Assembly: GCA_963978895.1 (NCBI GenBank)
Contig: OZ022241.1
Span: 17,145,341-17,209,340 of the forward strand
Reading direction: 5' to 3'
Source of the DNA: Erpobdella octoculata
Taxonomy: Eukaryota; Annelida; Clitellata; Hirudinida; Erpobdellidae
Length of the DNA: 64,000 bases
In this document: positions 21,677 through 35,823 of the stretch, piece by piece
Layout: each line of letters begins with the position of its first letter
Numbering within the stretch: position 1 is the stretch's first letter
Notes under the pieces: generated by a model
The model's database searches: none
Seen by the model: only the letters and a program-made list of their open reading frames with translations
What the model was told of the DNA's origin: nothing
Program-made: the position numbers and the translations under genes

Positions 21677-22114
21677 TGGCTCATCAACTTTAGTTTCATA
21701 ATCTAGAGTTTTTTCAGCCACCAAAAAACCAAAGTAGTTAAAAATATAGTTAAATACTGTCGTTGAAAAAGTAGTTAATAACTAGTAGTTAACTATTTAT
21801 AGTTAGTTAGTAACTACCCATCACTGCTACAGAGTAGAGAGTAGAGTAAGTAAATAAACTAAGTGCTTGCTAAAGTAAATAAACTAAGCTAAGTACTAAA
21901 AGTAAATAAACTAAGTACTAAATAAGTAAATAAACTAGGTCAAAATCACCACAGTTTTAAAGCCCCGATCACCAACTTGATAATTTGACAGAAAAAAAAC
22001 TAACGTAAAATACCCCGCAGCCACTTTGATTTCGGTTTCGAAAAACAAAAGTGTTGCCGTTATCGATAAACAAGAGAGCCAATCTAAACTCATGCGCTAA
22101 TACAAAAGCGCAGT

Positions 22115-22320
22115 TAAAAACTTTTTTTTTTTTCTTTTTTTTTTTATAATAGTTTATAGTCATTTACACCAGGTGTTTTAAGACTCTAATGGCTGTATGT
22201 AGAAAGCACTTAAGTACTTCCTGTCGTGGATCAGAATTTGATCCTTTTTACTTTTCCCTCCTCCTTTCTCCAGGCTTGGGACTGGCTCGCAATTAGCGAG
22301 GCGGAGTTCAGTTAAAAACT
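22115..22320 (+). repeat. Dispersed repeat, copy 1
   Basis: A block starting with a T-run and ATAGTTTATAGTC, then TTTACACCAGGTGTTTTAAG, ACTCTAATGGCTGTATGTAG and CTCCTCCTTTCTCCAGGC. The same order recurs at about 63003-63165, with a truncated third copy at 63180-63228. Class unknown. Confidence 0.75.
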
Positions 22321-22331
22321 GTACATAGTTA

Positions 22332-22970
22332 TCTATATATATAAAAATGAATGTTTGTATATATGTATGTTAATGTCCTTTATGCATTGCTACACCATTC
22401 ATCCGATCGTAATGAAATTTTCACACAACCTTGAGAGTCAATGAAAATCAAAAATAAAAAAATTTTTTTGAAATCCGTCACAAAATGAGCGGAGCGGAGC
22501 GGGTGAGCGAGCGGGAACTATATATATATGTATGTGCGTATGTATGTGTATGTATGTATGTGTATGTGCATGTATGTGTGTCTGTGTGTGTGTTTATGTA
22601 TGTACTAGCGGAGATACCCGGCGTTGCCCAGGTTTTTTGAGGTTTTTCTAATGTTTGTCTCTTTCTCTCCCGTTTCCTTTCCCACCTGCTTTCCCACTCC
22701 TGTTAGCTTTTCCGTTTTCGGTCGTTTTCCCACTGCCGGTCGCTTTCCCGCTCCCGGTCGCTTTCCCGCTCCCGGTCGCTTTCCCGCTCCCGGTCGCTTT
22801 CCCGCTCCCGGTCGCTTTCTCGCTCCCGGTCGTTTTCCCGTCCCGGTCGCTGCCCCGTTCCCGCTCACGTTTGCTCTCCCATTCCCGCTCACGCTTGCTT
22901 TTCTGTTCCCGCTCGCTGTCCGTTCCGGGTGCTTTCCCGTTTCTATAATAGACAAACTAACCCACAAACA

Positions 22971-23032
<62 letters not shown>

Positions 23033-23587
23033 TAGCAAATCTATTTTGCGTTTTATAGGCTAACAGAAGTTATGAAAGAATGTAAAAGAGAAAATGAGCG
23101 GGAACGGAAACGGGAACGGGAGAGCTACCGTGACCGGGAATGGGAGAACAAGCATGACCGGGAACGGGAGAGCAAGCGTGAGCGGGAACGGGAAAGCGAC
23201 CGGAAACGGGAAAGCGACCGGGAACGGGAAAGCGACCGGGAACGGGAAAGCGACCGAGAACGGGAAAGCGACCGGGAACGGGAAAGCGACCGGGAACGGG
23301 AAAGCGACCGGGAACGCGGAAAGCGACCGGGAACGCGGAAAGCGACCGGGAACGCGGAAAGCGACTGGAATCGGGAGAGCAAGCTTGGAAGGAAACGCGA
23401 GCAAGAGAGAAAATCGATAACAGAACTTCTGAGCGGGAAAGCGACCGGGAGCTGGAAAACGACCGAGAGCGGAAAAGCGACCGGGAACGCTACGAAAACG
23501 GGAAAGTGGAGAAGGGAACGGGAGCGAGAGAGACAAACATTAGAAAAACCTCTAAAAACCCCGGGCAACGCCGGGTAACCCCGCTAG
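22332..23587 (+). mobile_element. Composite non-autonomous Helitron, copy 1
   Basis: Starts TCTATATATATAAAAATGAATG after an A and ends CCCGGGCAACGCCGGG...CTAG (23584-23587) before a T. Inside is an inverted Helitron 3' end (CTAG at 22604-22607) and a purine/pyrimidine-rich body of GGGAACGGGAAAGCGACC units. The same composite occurs at 52191-53205, so it moves as one unit. The long Arg/Ser/Pro-rich frames through it are repeat artefacts. Confidence 0.8.
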
Positions 23588-23599
23588 TATATATATATA

Positions 23600-24458
23600 A
23601 ATGACGGAAGTTTTAAAATACGGCGCCCGTTATTATAAAAATAGTCAACAAAATCAAAATGACATTTGATAACCATAAAAAAAATTTTTTTATATATAAG
23701 CAAATCAAAAATTGTTGCGCCCATGGAAGCGAAAAAAACTGCGCTGTTGTATGATCGAATATGTTGTCGAAAATTTTGTCTATCTGGATTGGCCGTGTCT
23801 GACATGAGGCTTTTAGGAAAATCGGGATATTCAAGTGTATTACCGTGAATGTCAATTGGTTTTGGCAACATGACTTTGCCTTTTCGAAAACATGAAGTGA
23901 ATAGTCCATCTGATGGTTGCTCTGCAGCAAAATTTCTTGATCGACATGAAGTACATAAAACATCAAATTCACCACAACATGTTGATCGAATTGAGTTTCG
24001 TTGAAGTTAATTGCTTCGTTACAAACTGCTTCACCCGCACGATCTCGTGCTAAACGTTGGGAGATCGCATTAGCAGCTCGATGTAGCTGCAACTCATTGG
24101 GAGACATTTGTTCAACTCGATGGCGTTCCTTGGCAGCATTGGTTTCTCGATGTAACTGCAATTCATGGGGAGACATTTGCTCAATTCGATGACGTTGTGA
24201 GGCAGCAATGGAAGTGTAAAAAGCTTCTAGATGTTGAGGAGTAAGTCGATAGACATAACGTTGTTGTGATGCGGCATGAGAAGCATGAAAAATTTGCAAT
24301 TCCTCAACAGACATTTGTGCAGTGCGTTGTTGATGAGCTTCTGCTTCTAAAACTCGAATTTTTGCTTTTGATTGTGGAGTTTGTCTTGCGCGACATCTCT
24401 GTTGCCTTTCTTTAGCTAGACGCCGTTTTCTCGACACAGGATCTTCGTCGTCATTCAT
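23600..24458 (-). pseudogene. Helitron Rep-helicase N-terminal remnant
   Basis: The minus strand starts MNDDEDPVSRKRRLAKERQQ and has repeated EQMSPHELQLHRETNAA-type helices. After a frameshift near 24000 it reads CGEFDVLCTSCRSRNFAAEQ, then GLFTSCFRKGKVMLPKP, and IRSYNSAVFFASMGA. The C-x2-C region, the Cys-poor KGKV-LP segment and YNS..AFAS.GA are the N-terminal landmarks of animal Helitron Rep-helicases. HUH, Y2 and helicase domains are deleted, and the frame fuses to a non-autonomous tail shared with sequence near 45640. Confidence 0.8.
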
Positions 24459-24539
24459 ATTAAGAGATATTTTGTTTAAAAAAATATACTTTATTTTTCA
24501 ATTATAAAAATGTGAACTTAATTAAAAGGAAGAACAAAA

Positions 24540-24580
<41 letters not shown>

Positions 24581-24684
24581 TGGCTTCTATCCCCCCCAAG
24601 TGGCCGGGCTCAATTCCACCCCTAAGTAGCTAAGCTTTCCCCCTCTCCTCCAAGTTGCGACCGCCATTATTTTTAGTATTTCAC

Positions 24685-24824
<140 letters not shown>

Positions 24825-25159
24825 GAAATACATATAGTTTGAGTTTTAACACACTTTTTTGTTCTTTCTATACACATTTTCCTCAACAATTCGTCTAATT
24901 TCGGTATAATACCCAAACACAGAAAAACAACACACGTTAATATTGAAAAAATCATTTAAAACTATAAATCTAAATCTACATTTATTTAATTAAAAGTTTC
25001 TTTAGCGGTTTTGATGTTGCAGCAAATCTATCAATGATTTTATCTACAGGAATGTTTTCCAAAATGTTTTTTTCTGAGGCAAGTATTAATAATGAAAGGA
25101 ACCAATCATCCAACATTGAGTTCCTTAACAATTTTAATGGTTATATAAACGTCCGGGGA

Positions 25160-26589
25160 GCGATTATTGAATCGACGGAGTGGCGAGAGCCAGCTCCTGT
25201 TAAACCAATACGATTGGTCGCCTTTCAGCCGATCCGCGCGTCATGCACATCTGACCTGACCTAGTTCGTGGTTAAACAAAGTTAAAATTCAAAGATCTGC
25301 ATTTTGATTTCAAATTTAATTACAATCTCAAATTTTCAAAAAACCAATCCAAGAAATTGAGCTTGCCTCCTAATACTTTTACAGCTAGCAGCTAGATGTA
25401 AAAGTGACAAGGACAAAATAACTAAATAACTATCAAGAGTTTAACTATCAAAATAACTAAATAGATAAACAATAACATTTGTGACTATGACTTTTGATAT
25501 GAAGAGTATATCGGGAGTATCGGAAGATGTGAGTCGTAACATGGTTAGTAATTATTATTATTAAGTTTTATTGAGTAAACTGCAAGTTTACTTGAATTTT
25601 GAGTGCTTGTATTTGTCTATTATTGTTCATGTCATAATGTATTTTGTATTTTTCTTCAGCTTCTGCAAATGTTACCATCAGAGTTTGAGTACACCATAAA
25701 ATCTATCAACTCTGTTGATGCTGAAAATGATAGTGTCAGGCACTTCAAAAGCAACTTCACAATTAATACATTACATTAGTTTCAAGAAACTTTTAACCTG
25801 CACGCACAATGTCCAGAAAGGTACAATCGGTGTTCGCAAACACACAGGTTAAAAGTTTCTTGAAACTAATGTAGCGCCCTTCACACTTTTCTGTGTGAGC
25901 AATCGTGAATTGATATTTATTTAATTGTTCAAACATTTGCCGCCACTGATCAAACTCATTAGAAGTGGTTATATTAATTGTGAAGTTGCTTTTGAAGTGC
26001 CTGACACTTTCATTTTCAGCATCAACAGAGTTGATAGATTTTATGGTGTAGGTACTCAAACTCTGATGGTAACATTTGCAGAAGCTGAAGAAGAATACAA
26101 AATACATTATGACATGAACAATAATAGACAAATACAAGCACTCAAAATTCAAGTAAACTTGCAGTTTACTCAATAAAACTTAATAATAATAATTACTAAC
26201 CATGTTACGACTCACATCTTCCGATACTCCCGATATACTCTTCATATCGAAAGTCATAGTCACAAATGTTATTGTTTATTATTTTTGTTTATTTATTTAG
26301 TTATTTTGATAGTTAAACTCTTGATAGTTATTTTGTCCTTGTCACTTTTACATCTAGCTGCTAGCTGTAAAAGTATTAGGAGGCAAGCTCAATTTGTTGA
26401 ATTGGTTTTTTGAAAATTTGAGATTGTAATTAAATTTGAAATCAAAATACAGATCTTTGAATTTTAACTTTGTTTAACCACGAACTAGGTCAGGTCAGAT
26501 GTGCATGACGCGCGGATTGGCTGAAAGGCGACCAATCGTATTGGTTTAACAGGAGCTGGCTCTCGCCACTCCGTCGATTCAATAATCGC
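25160..26589. mobile_element. MULE (Mutator-like) element with long inverted arms
   Basis: Exact 9-bp target duplication GTCCGGGGA (25151-25159 and 26590-26598). The two arms are near-perfect inverted copies starting GCGATTATTGAATCGACGG. Left arm about 25160-25803, right arm about 25843-26589, the left lacking roughly 100 bp. Both arms carry a coding piece: the right arm on the minus strand reads FKSNFTINITTSNEFDQWRQ and RYISFKKLLTC, and the left continues as LLTCTHNVQKG, like the N-terminal C-x-HN region of MULE transposases. No DDE domain. Confidence 0.85.
25793..26173 (-). pseudogene. MULE transposase N-terminal fragment
   Basis: 126-codon open frame in the right arm. It contains DAENESVRHFKSNFTIN, EFDQWRQMFEQLNKYQFTI and EKCEGRYISFKKLLTC. 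The pattern of an EF-x-W-x3-F segment followed by a basic YISFKxxxxC is like the domain ahead of the DDE core in MULEs. It ends near the palindrome centre. The left arm holds a shorter inverted copy. Family placement is by motif resemblance and by the 9-bp TSD. Confidence 0.5.
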
Positions 26590-26599
26590 GTCCGGGGAA

Positions 26600-27400
26600 C
26601 GAACATTATCCGCCGGACGTTCCCCATGTGAAAATTTGCAAAATATGATAAGAACTACTAGACTAAATTTTTAACTATTAACTATAATTATCAGTAAAAA
26701 ATAGTTTTAATGGAATTTCAGAGATGGAATGGAAAATGTCCTACATTCAATACGGCTGTGTATGTATGTATGTATATATGTTTGTGTAAATGCTAAAACT
26801 TTTCGTAACTCTGTAAGTTGGCGCAGAAATCGCAAAATCACAAAAATATGTGTTGATGTTTAAAAATCCGTCTCAATTTTTTAAAACTATTTCTTTTACA
26901 ATGATAAGGTAAGCTAACCTAGTACATTTGAAAGCGTGACGCTTTCGACAATGCTCCACCCAACCATCCATTTATCAGATCGAACCAGGTTCCCGCAGGC
27001 TAACTCGCAACAACGTAACTTAAACTTGAATTTTTCTCGCGGCATACTCTTTTCTTTAACAAAGTAAACAAATTGTGAACAAGAAGGAGTCAAAAAGAGT
27101 CAAGTTTATTTTATATAGCCGTCATCAGTCGTAGAACTTATTAGAATTCATGGGCTTCAGCATAAATTATGTTCCATGTCCATTCGGTTGCGGCTACATC
27201 GTGAAGCGTATTAGATGAGCTATATGAAAGATAAGATGGACATTAAATATTAATTAACGAATCTCGAGTCAAAGTTGAGAAGCCACACGACGTCTCACGA
27301 CTCTCACGTCGTTTAGATATATTCTTTAGGTTCAATCGAAATTTCGAAATGGATGGATTTTTAAACTTTTTTCCTTACCCCCTTTTATTTTTTTCTTCCC
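26600..27400. other. No gene recognised
   Basis: AT-rich sequence with a short palindrome around 26930 (AAAGCGTGACGCTTT) and a GGTAAGCTAACCTA motif at about 26905 that recurs next to the TIR element at 31065. Nothing coding is supported. Confidence 0.35.
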
Positions 27401-27411
27401 CCCCTGTTTTT

Positions 27412-27559
27412 TGCCGGGCGAAGCTGCGCCCGGCTGTATAAGGATAGAAGCCACTGTATATATATATACGACCGGGAGCGTGAGAGCAAGCGGGGAAGGA
27501 AACGGGAGCGTGAGAGAAAAACCTCTAAAAACACCGGGCAACGCCGGGCACCCCGCTAG
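27412..27559 (+). mobile_element. Helitron 3' end fragment
   Basis: Ends ACACCGGGCAACGCCGGG...CTAG at 27556-27559 and T. Only the tail with GAGCGTGAGAGCAAGCG motifs is present. A second, oppositely oriented Helitron end (CTAG 27577-27580, then GTCACCCGGG) lies just to the right. Confidence 0.6.
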
Positions 27560-27720
27560 TATAGATAAAACATTCTATAAACTAGCTAGGTCACCCGGGT
27601 TTTTCAGAGGTCTCTCTCTCTCTCTCTCAAAATCACAACGTACTAGACAATGGTCAGACTAGTAACTTTGTCCCTCTCGTAACTCGAGTCAGTGGCACAT
27701 TGCAGACGTAACTTTGGATG

Positions 27721-28510
27721 CAGTGGCGTACCTAGGGTAAATGGCGCCTATGGCAAACACCGATCTTGCGCTTCTCTCCGACCATAGATTACTTACGTTT
27801 TATTTTCTAAAAAACTTCTTTAGAATTGGGTAAAAAAATCACACAAGTTAAATCTATTAACACTTTATTACAAATTTATCTTTCTTGCTTTAGCTGACGC
27901 AAATTGTTTAATTATATTATCCAAGTCAATTTCTTCGGTCATTTCTCGTTCTATGCTAAGTAAAGCAAGATCACATAATCGACTTGGGCCCATCGAGGCT
28001 CTCAAATATGAAAGTATCAATTTTAATTTGCTAAATGAACTTTCGCAACTGGCAATAGAAACCGCGTTTGTCAGCAATATTTGCAATGCTATATGCATAT
28101 TGGGAAAAACGTTTTCATCTCATACTGAACTATAAAATTAAGTAATTGTTCGGGGCTTTAAATTTTTCGGTACAGCTTGTCAGCAGCGTTCTAAAACCCA
28201 AAATTTCTTCATATAATTCTTGCCCATCCACATCACAACTGTAAGCTTCTGCAAATTTTTCACGGCGTTCTTTCAAGTAGCTTGTAGCTTGTTTCGGCTT
28301 TAAAACACAACCCTTCCATATCAAGAAGAAATCCAAAATTTGTTTATCAATTTCTTGTAAACGAACGCTTCTATATTTAAATTTATTGAATAGACGGTCG
28401 ACAGTCCCTTTCATAACTTTTTCCAGTTTTCCTTTAGCTGATAAACCAGCATCTTTCGATGTTTCGCCATCCATCTTTTCTTTCTTTTTTGACGTCTTTC
28501 AAACTCAATG
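27721..28510 (-). pseudogene. hAT transposase C-terminal half (ZMYM/TTF-type)
   Basis: Two minus-strand frames (28130-28474 and 27868-28098) read KDAGLSAKGKLEKVMKG, KFKYRSVRLQEID, then after a frameshift ALQILLTNAVSIASCESSF and SKLKLILSYLRASMGPSRL. The last is the hAT dimerisation motif (C-E-x-SFSKLKLIK-x-LR-S-M). A hAT-like end CAGTGGCGTACCTAGGG lies at 27727 beyond the C-terminus. The N-terminal half and the other terminus are missing. Confidence 0.75.
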
Positions 28511-28899
28511 TCCCATTCATTGCAAATTCGAATTCCTTCTTTCAGTTAGTCACTAACACATGGAAAAACAAACGAAAAACGAGGGCGTGCTTTGTACAAA
28601 CTTTTATTTAGGTTACAATCTCTGTTTGTGTAAAATTTAACCAGCTTTTTGATTAGCTAGGAAGCTGAAACTTTCAGCATAGCTTTATATTGGATGACAA
28701 TTAAAAAAAACCAACTTAATTTGAACATCTTTCGTATTTCTAAATTGAGTGTATTTGAAGTTAAAGTTTGTGTTGAAAAACTCGTTTTTTCCTTTACTTG
28801 TTCCTACGCAGTTTTTTAATACACATATTTATAGCTATAAATTTTTTTTTTCATTTGCGTATTTATACGTTAGACGCTTTTTCGTGCCTCCTTCAGTTG

Positions 28900-30962
<2,063 letters not shown>

Positions 30963-31064
30963 CTGTCTGTGTCCTTTATGGATTGCTACACCATTTATTG
31001 AAATTTTCACACAACACTGAAAGTCAATAGATGGTTTGTGTTAATAGTGGGGCAGGTAAGCTAA

Positions 31065-31601
31065 CCTATTGTGCATTTTTTGATAAAAGTACCAAATTTT
31101 TCACAGAGGTAGTCCTACCTATTATGAACAAAGTTGGATATTGGGCCAAAGCGTAACTGCCCCCTGGCGACCTTGGCGGCCATTTTCCAAAATGGCCGTT
31201 ACGCCACGTGTTCCGATACGCGGCATGACCATAGAATCCCTATATCTTCTAAACCGCTCGTTCGATTTAAACGATTGAAATGTTCCTGCGTTCTTCTTCA
31301 TATGGGCTATATTTTGAGTTTGAATTGGATGTTTTAATTTAAATGGAGCGTCGCCTAGCGGACGAAATGGCATTACGGCAATACTAAAATATAGAATATC
31401 GGGAATATCTTTTTAATTGTATGGAATAAAACAAAATTTACAATGAAACATGCCGCGTATCGGAACACGTGGCGTTGCGGCCATTTTTAAAAATGACCGC
31501 CACGGGGGGCAGTTACGCTTTGGCCCAATAACCAAATTTGTTCATAATAGGTAGGAAATAGGTGGAAAATTTGGTGCTTTCATCAAAAAATGCACAATAG
31601 G
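31065..31601. mobile_element. Long-TIR MITE (about 160-bp inverted repeats)
   Basis: CCTATTGTGCATTTTTTGAT starts the left arm. The right arm ends with its inverse at 31601. Each arm of about 160 bp shares CCTACCTATTATGAACAAA, TTGGGCCAAAGCGTAACTGC and CACGTGTTCCGATACGCGGC. The spacer is about 210 bp and non-coding. No clear target duplication. Confidence 0.75.
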
Positions 31602-31803
31602 CTTGAATATCCAAGGTAAACAGCCACACTACAACGAGTAAGGATAAAAAATAATTTAAAAAAAAGCTTCTATTTGCCTCTTTATCTGAGTCAACGAACT
31701 AACATTTTTTTATCTAAAACAACCGTTACGCTCAATTTTGTACATTGTTTATTTCTTTCATATGAAATCAAAATTCATAAATTTAACTCGATGATTGTAT
31801 ATC

Positions 31804-34146
31804 GTTAATCCCGAGGTTCATAAATCCCGAGGTCCGTTAATCCCGAGGTTCATAAATCCCGAGGTCCGTTAATCCCCGATTTAGCATGAAAATCAAGCGC
31901 TGGGCTGCGCTCCATTATCTGCTCATTCTACTAATAAACAATGGGCTGACTGTGACAATGTTGCGTAAGAGATCAGTAAAAGCATGTGTTTTATTTGATT
32001 TATGTGATTGTGTAACACTTGCCATTCTATTCTACCAGCTAGTGTACCATATTTAAGTAACGACCCAACCTCAGCAATCGCATGTATAAAATCCCTTCGG
32101 AGTAAGTAAGCATGAAGTTTCAGTCAATTTTACATACCATTTAACCCCCGTAAATGCAGAGGCCGTTGCCTGCCGTCATGCAATCGCCACAAAAAACATC
32201 TTTTCATTACTTATTTATACCTGCAGCAGTTATCGACATGCTACGTCACATGCGCGCACAGCCCCGCAACTACGGGGGGGCGAGGGGGGCAAAGCCCCCC
32301 TATTAGATATTTCGCCCCCCCTGGAAAGTTTTAAGATATGTAGTTTTTTGAAATTTATAAACCTGTTAACCGTTACACAACTAAATAGCTGGATAAAACA
32401 GCGTGTTTCGCCCCCCCCAATTCTAAGATATGTACTTACTTTTTCGAACTTTATAAACCTGTTAACCGTTATACAAGCTCATAACTGGATAAGGCAGCGG
32501 ATTTCGCCCCCCTCCTGAAAAATTCTAAGACATGTAATGTTTTGAACTTTATAAGCCTGTAAACCGTTATAAAAGTTCATAACTGGATAAGGCAGCAGAT
32601 TTCGCCCCCCCCCATTCAAGATATGTACCTATTTTTTCGAACCTGTCTACAAGCTCATAGCTCGATAATAAGGCAGCGGATTTCGCCCCCCCCCCTGAAA
32701 AATTCTAAGACATGTACTTGTTTGGACTTTATAAACCTGTTATGTAGCTGGATAAAACAGCGTATTTTGGCTCCCCCCCATTCTAAGATATGTACCTACT
32801 TTTTCGAACTTTATAAACCTGTAAACTGTTATAAAAGTTCATAACTGGATAAGGCAGCGGATTTCGTCCCCCCCCCAAATTCTATGATATGTACCTACTT
32901 TTTCAAACCTGTTAACCATTATACAAGTTCATAACTGGATAAGGCAGCAGATTTCGCCCCCCCCCCAAATTCTAAGATACGTACCTATTTTTCGAACCTG
33001 TATACAAGTTCATAGCTCGATAAGGCAGCGAATTTCGCCCCCCCCCTGAAAAATTCTAAGACATGTACTTTTTAGTGTAGTGTTTAGCTATATAAGGCAG
33101 CGTATTTTGCCCTCTTCCCTTACTGAAAAATTCTGTTATGTACCTTTTTGAACTTTATAAGTCTGTAAACCGTTATTCTGGTACATAGATGGCTAAAGCA
33201 GCGTATTCAGAAATAGTCAAAAAATTGGGAATGTTGGGTATCTATCAACACACCTGCAATATATAGTGTATTTTGTATCCAATGTGGTTAACTTATTAAC
33301 GCATCACTGCAAACATCTCAGCAAAACCTTGGGATGCAATTCTTTCTCACGGCCCACTTATATTTGAAAAAAAAATCTAAAACTTTTTAAAGCTTTCTTT
33401 AATTTTTCCTCCAAAAAACTGATGACCGGGGGTTTGTCGAAGCTGCTTTTTCAAAATATTTTCAAAGCCACTTTTTTATTTTTTCTGTATAAAAACTTAT
33501 AGCTGATGACCGGGAGAGGGGGCTATCCGGAAGTAGTTTATCCATACATGTTAAACCACTTCAGGGGACCCACTAGTTGGCCTATCTAACCTCTAAAACC
33601 TAAAATATCAGAATAGAAGCTTGAAGTGTACCTATATACAATTACAGATTGTGTTTAAATTAAAACACAAAACAGAAAATTAATTCTGTAATGCAAAGAT
33701 TTACTATAAATATTGATTATTTTTATTTATTGCACTTTTTGTCATTTTATTTTTATAAACTATTCCAGCAAATCCAAAATGAAGTCATAGAAATAATAAA
33801 CAATATGGGTGTTGCTGATGCACCTTGGTTTTACATATAATATTTACATTGTTTTTTCAACTCCCGATATAATTTTAGTGGTTTTTTGGCCATTTTCATT
33901 TCGCCCCCTTTTAGAGATAGCTCGCCCCCCCCAGAGCATGACGTCTAGTTGCCGGGCTGTGCGCGCACAAAAAACCACAATCGTTTACTGAACGTGTTCA
34001 GATCGTTAAATTAACTGTTTTTATTACAACATACTTAAACTAGTACTAGGTTGTTGTTAGACGCCCGTGGCGCCCGTTTATTTAGCCCGCTACAGACTTC
34101 GAGATTAGCGGACCTCGGGATTAATGGACCTCGGGGTTTTCGAGAC
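31804..34146. mobile_element. 2.3-kb element with repeated CCCGAGGT inverted ends
   Basis: The left end has four direct copies of TTAATCCCGAGGT or ATAAATCCCGAGGT. The right end has two inverted copies (GACCTCGGGATTAATGGACC). The interior holds the C-run repeat described separately and no coding. Exact ends and target duplication are not determined. Confidence 0.5.
32272..33140 (+). repeat. Degenerate 95-120-bp tandem repeat with C-runs
   Basis: About eight units, each with a TTTCGCCCCCCCC run, TTCTAAGATATGTACCTACT, TTTATAAACCTGTTAACCG and TCATAACTGGATAAGGCAGC. Units vary in length by loss of blocks. Confidence 0.8.
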
Positions 34147-34235
34147 ATTACCAACTCGATTTATGGATTAATTGTTATTTAAAACACTTCATTCATATAT
34201 TGTTATCGACAAGGATATCTTGATATAACAAGTTA

Positions 34236-35275
<1,040 letters not shown>

Positions 35276-35499
35276 ACAAATTATCGAGAATACAGCTATT
35301 CTGAAAGTTTCAAAGCTCTACCTGTAACGGTCAACTTGAAATTCAAATTTTTGTTTATTACAACATTAACTTTCATATATGATTAATTTTAATTGATTTA
35401 AGACCTAGTTCATGTCTAAAACATTCAATTCATGTATTGTCATCCAGAATAAAGTTTTCCTGAAAGTTTTAGAGCGTACTAGGTGGTCGAAAAGTGGGT

Positions 35500-35823
35500 G
35501 AATTTTTGTTTCTAAGATTTGGTCACCACAGATAAACAAACAGAGAGACGAGTGAAGTTAAAATGAGTGGGAGTGGAAGAGCGAGCGGAAACGGTAACGG
35601 GAGGACGGGCGGAAGCGGAAACTGGAGAATGAGAGGAAAGGCAACTGGGAGCGGAAGAGCGAGCGGGAAAGGGAGGGGAATCGAGAGAGCGAGAAAGAGC
35701 AGGAAACCGAGCGGGAGAGGGAAAGCGACCAGAACGGGGGAGCAAGCGGGGACAGTAACGGGAACGAGAAAAAATCGATAGAAAAACCTCTAAAAACCCC
35801 GGATAACGCCGGAAACCCGCTAG
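35500..35823 (+). mobile_element. Helitron 3' part
   Basis: Ends CCCCGGATAACGCCGG...CTAG at 35820-35823 and T, with the usual GAGCGGGAAAG-rich body before it. The 5' end is not clear. Confidence 0.6.

Larger units (their letters stand above)
18540..21826 (+). mobile_element. hAT transposon, 3.3 kb, with nested Helitrons and a TIR element
   Basis: Exact 8-bp target duplication CTACAGAG (18532-18539 and 21827-21834). The TIRs are CAGTGATGGG. Both ends are filled with AGTAGTTAACTAC-type subterminal repeats. The plus-strand interior (18741-19560) looks like a decayed hAT transposase: TTAT-interrupted frames with a tandemly triplicated YDGWNNV segment where hAT enzymes have TDGW. The rest is later insertions (19559-20057, 20104-20513, 20514-21627). 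Confidence 0.85.
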
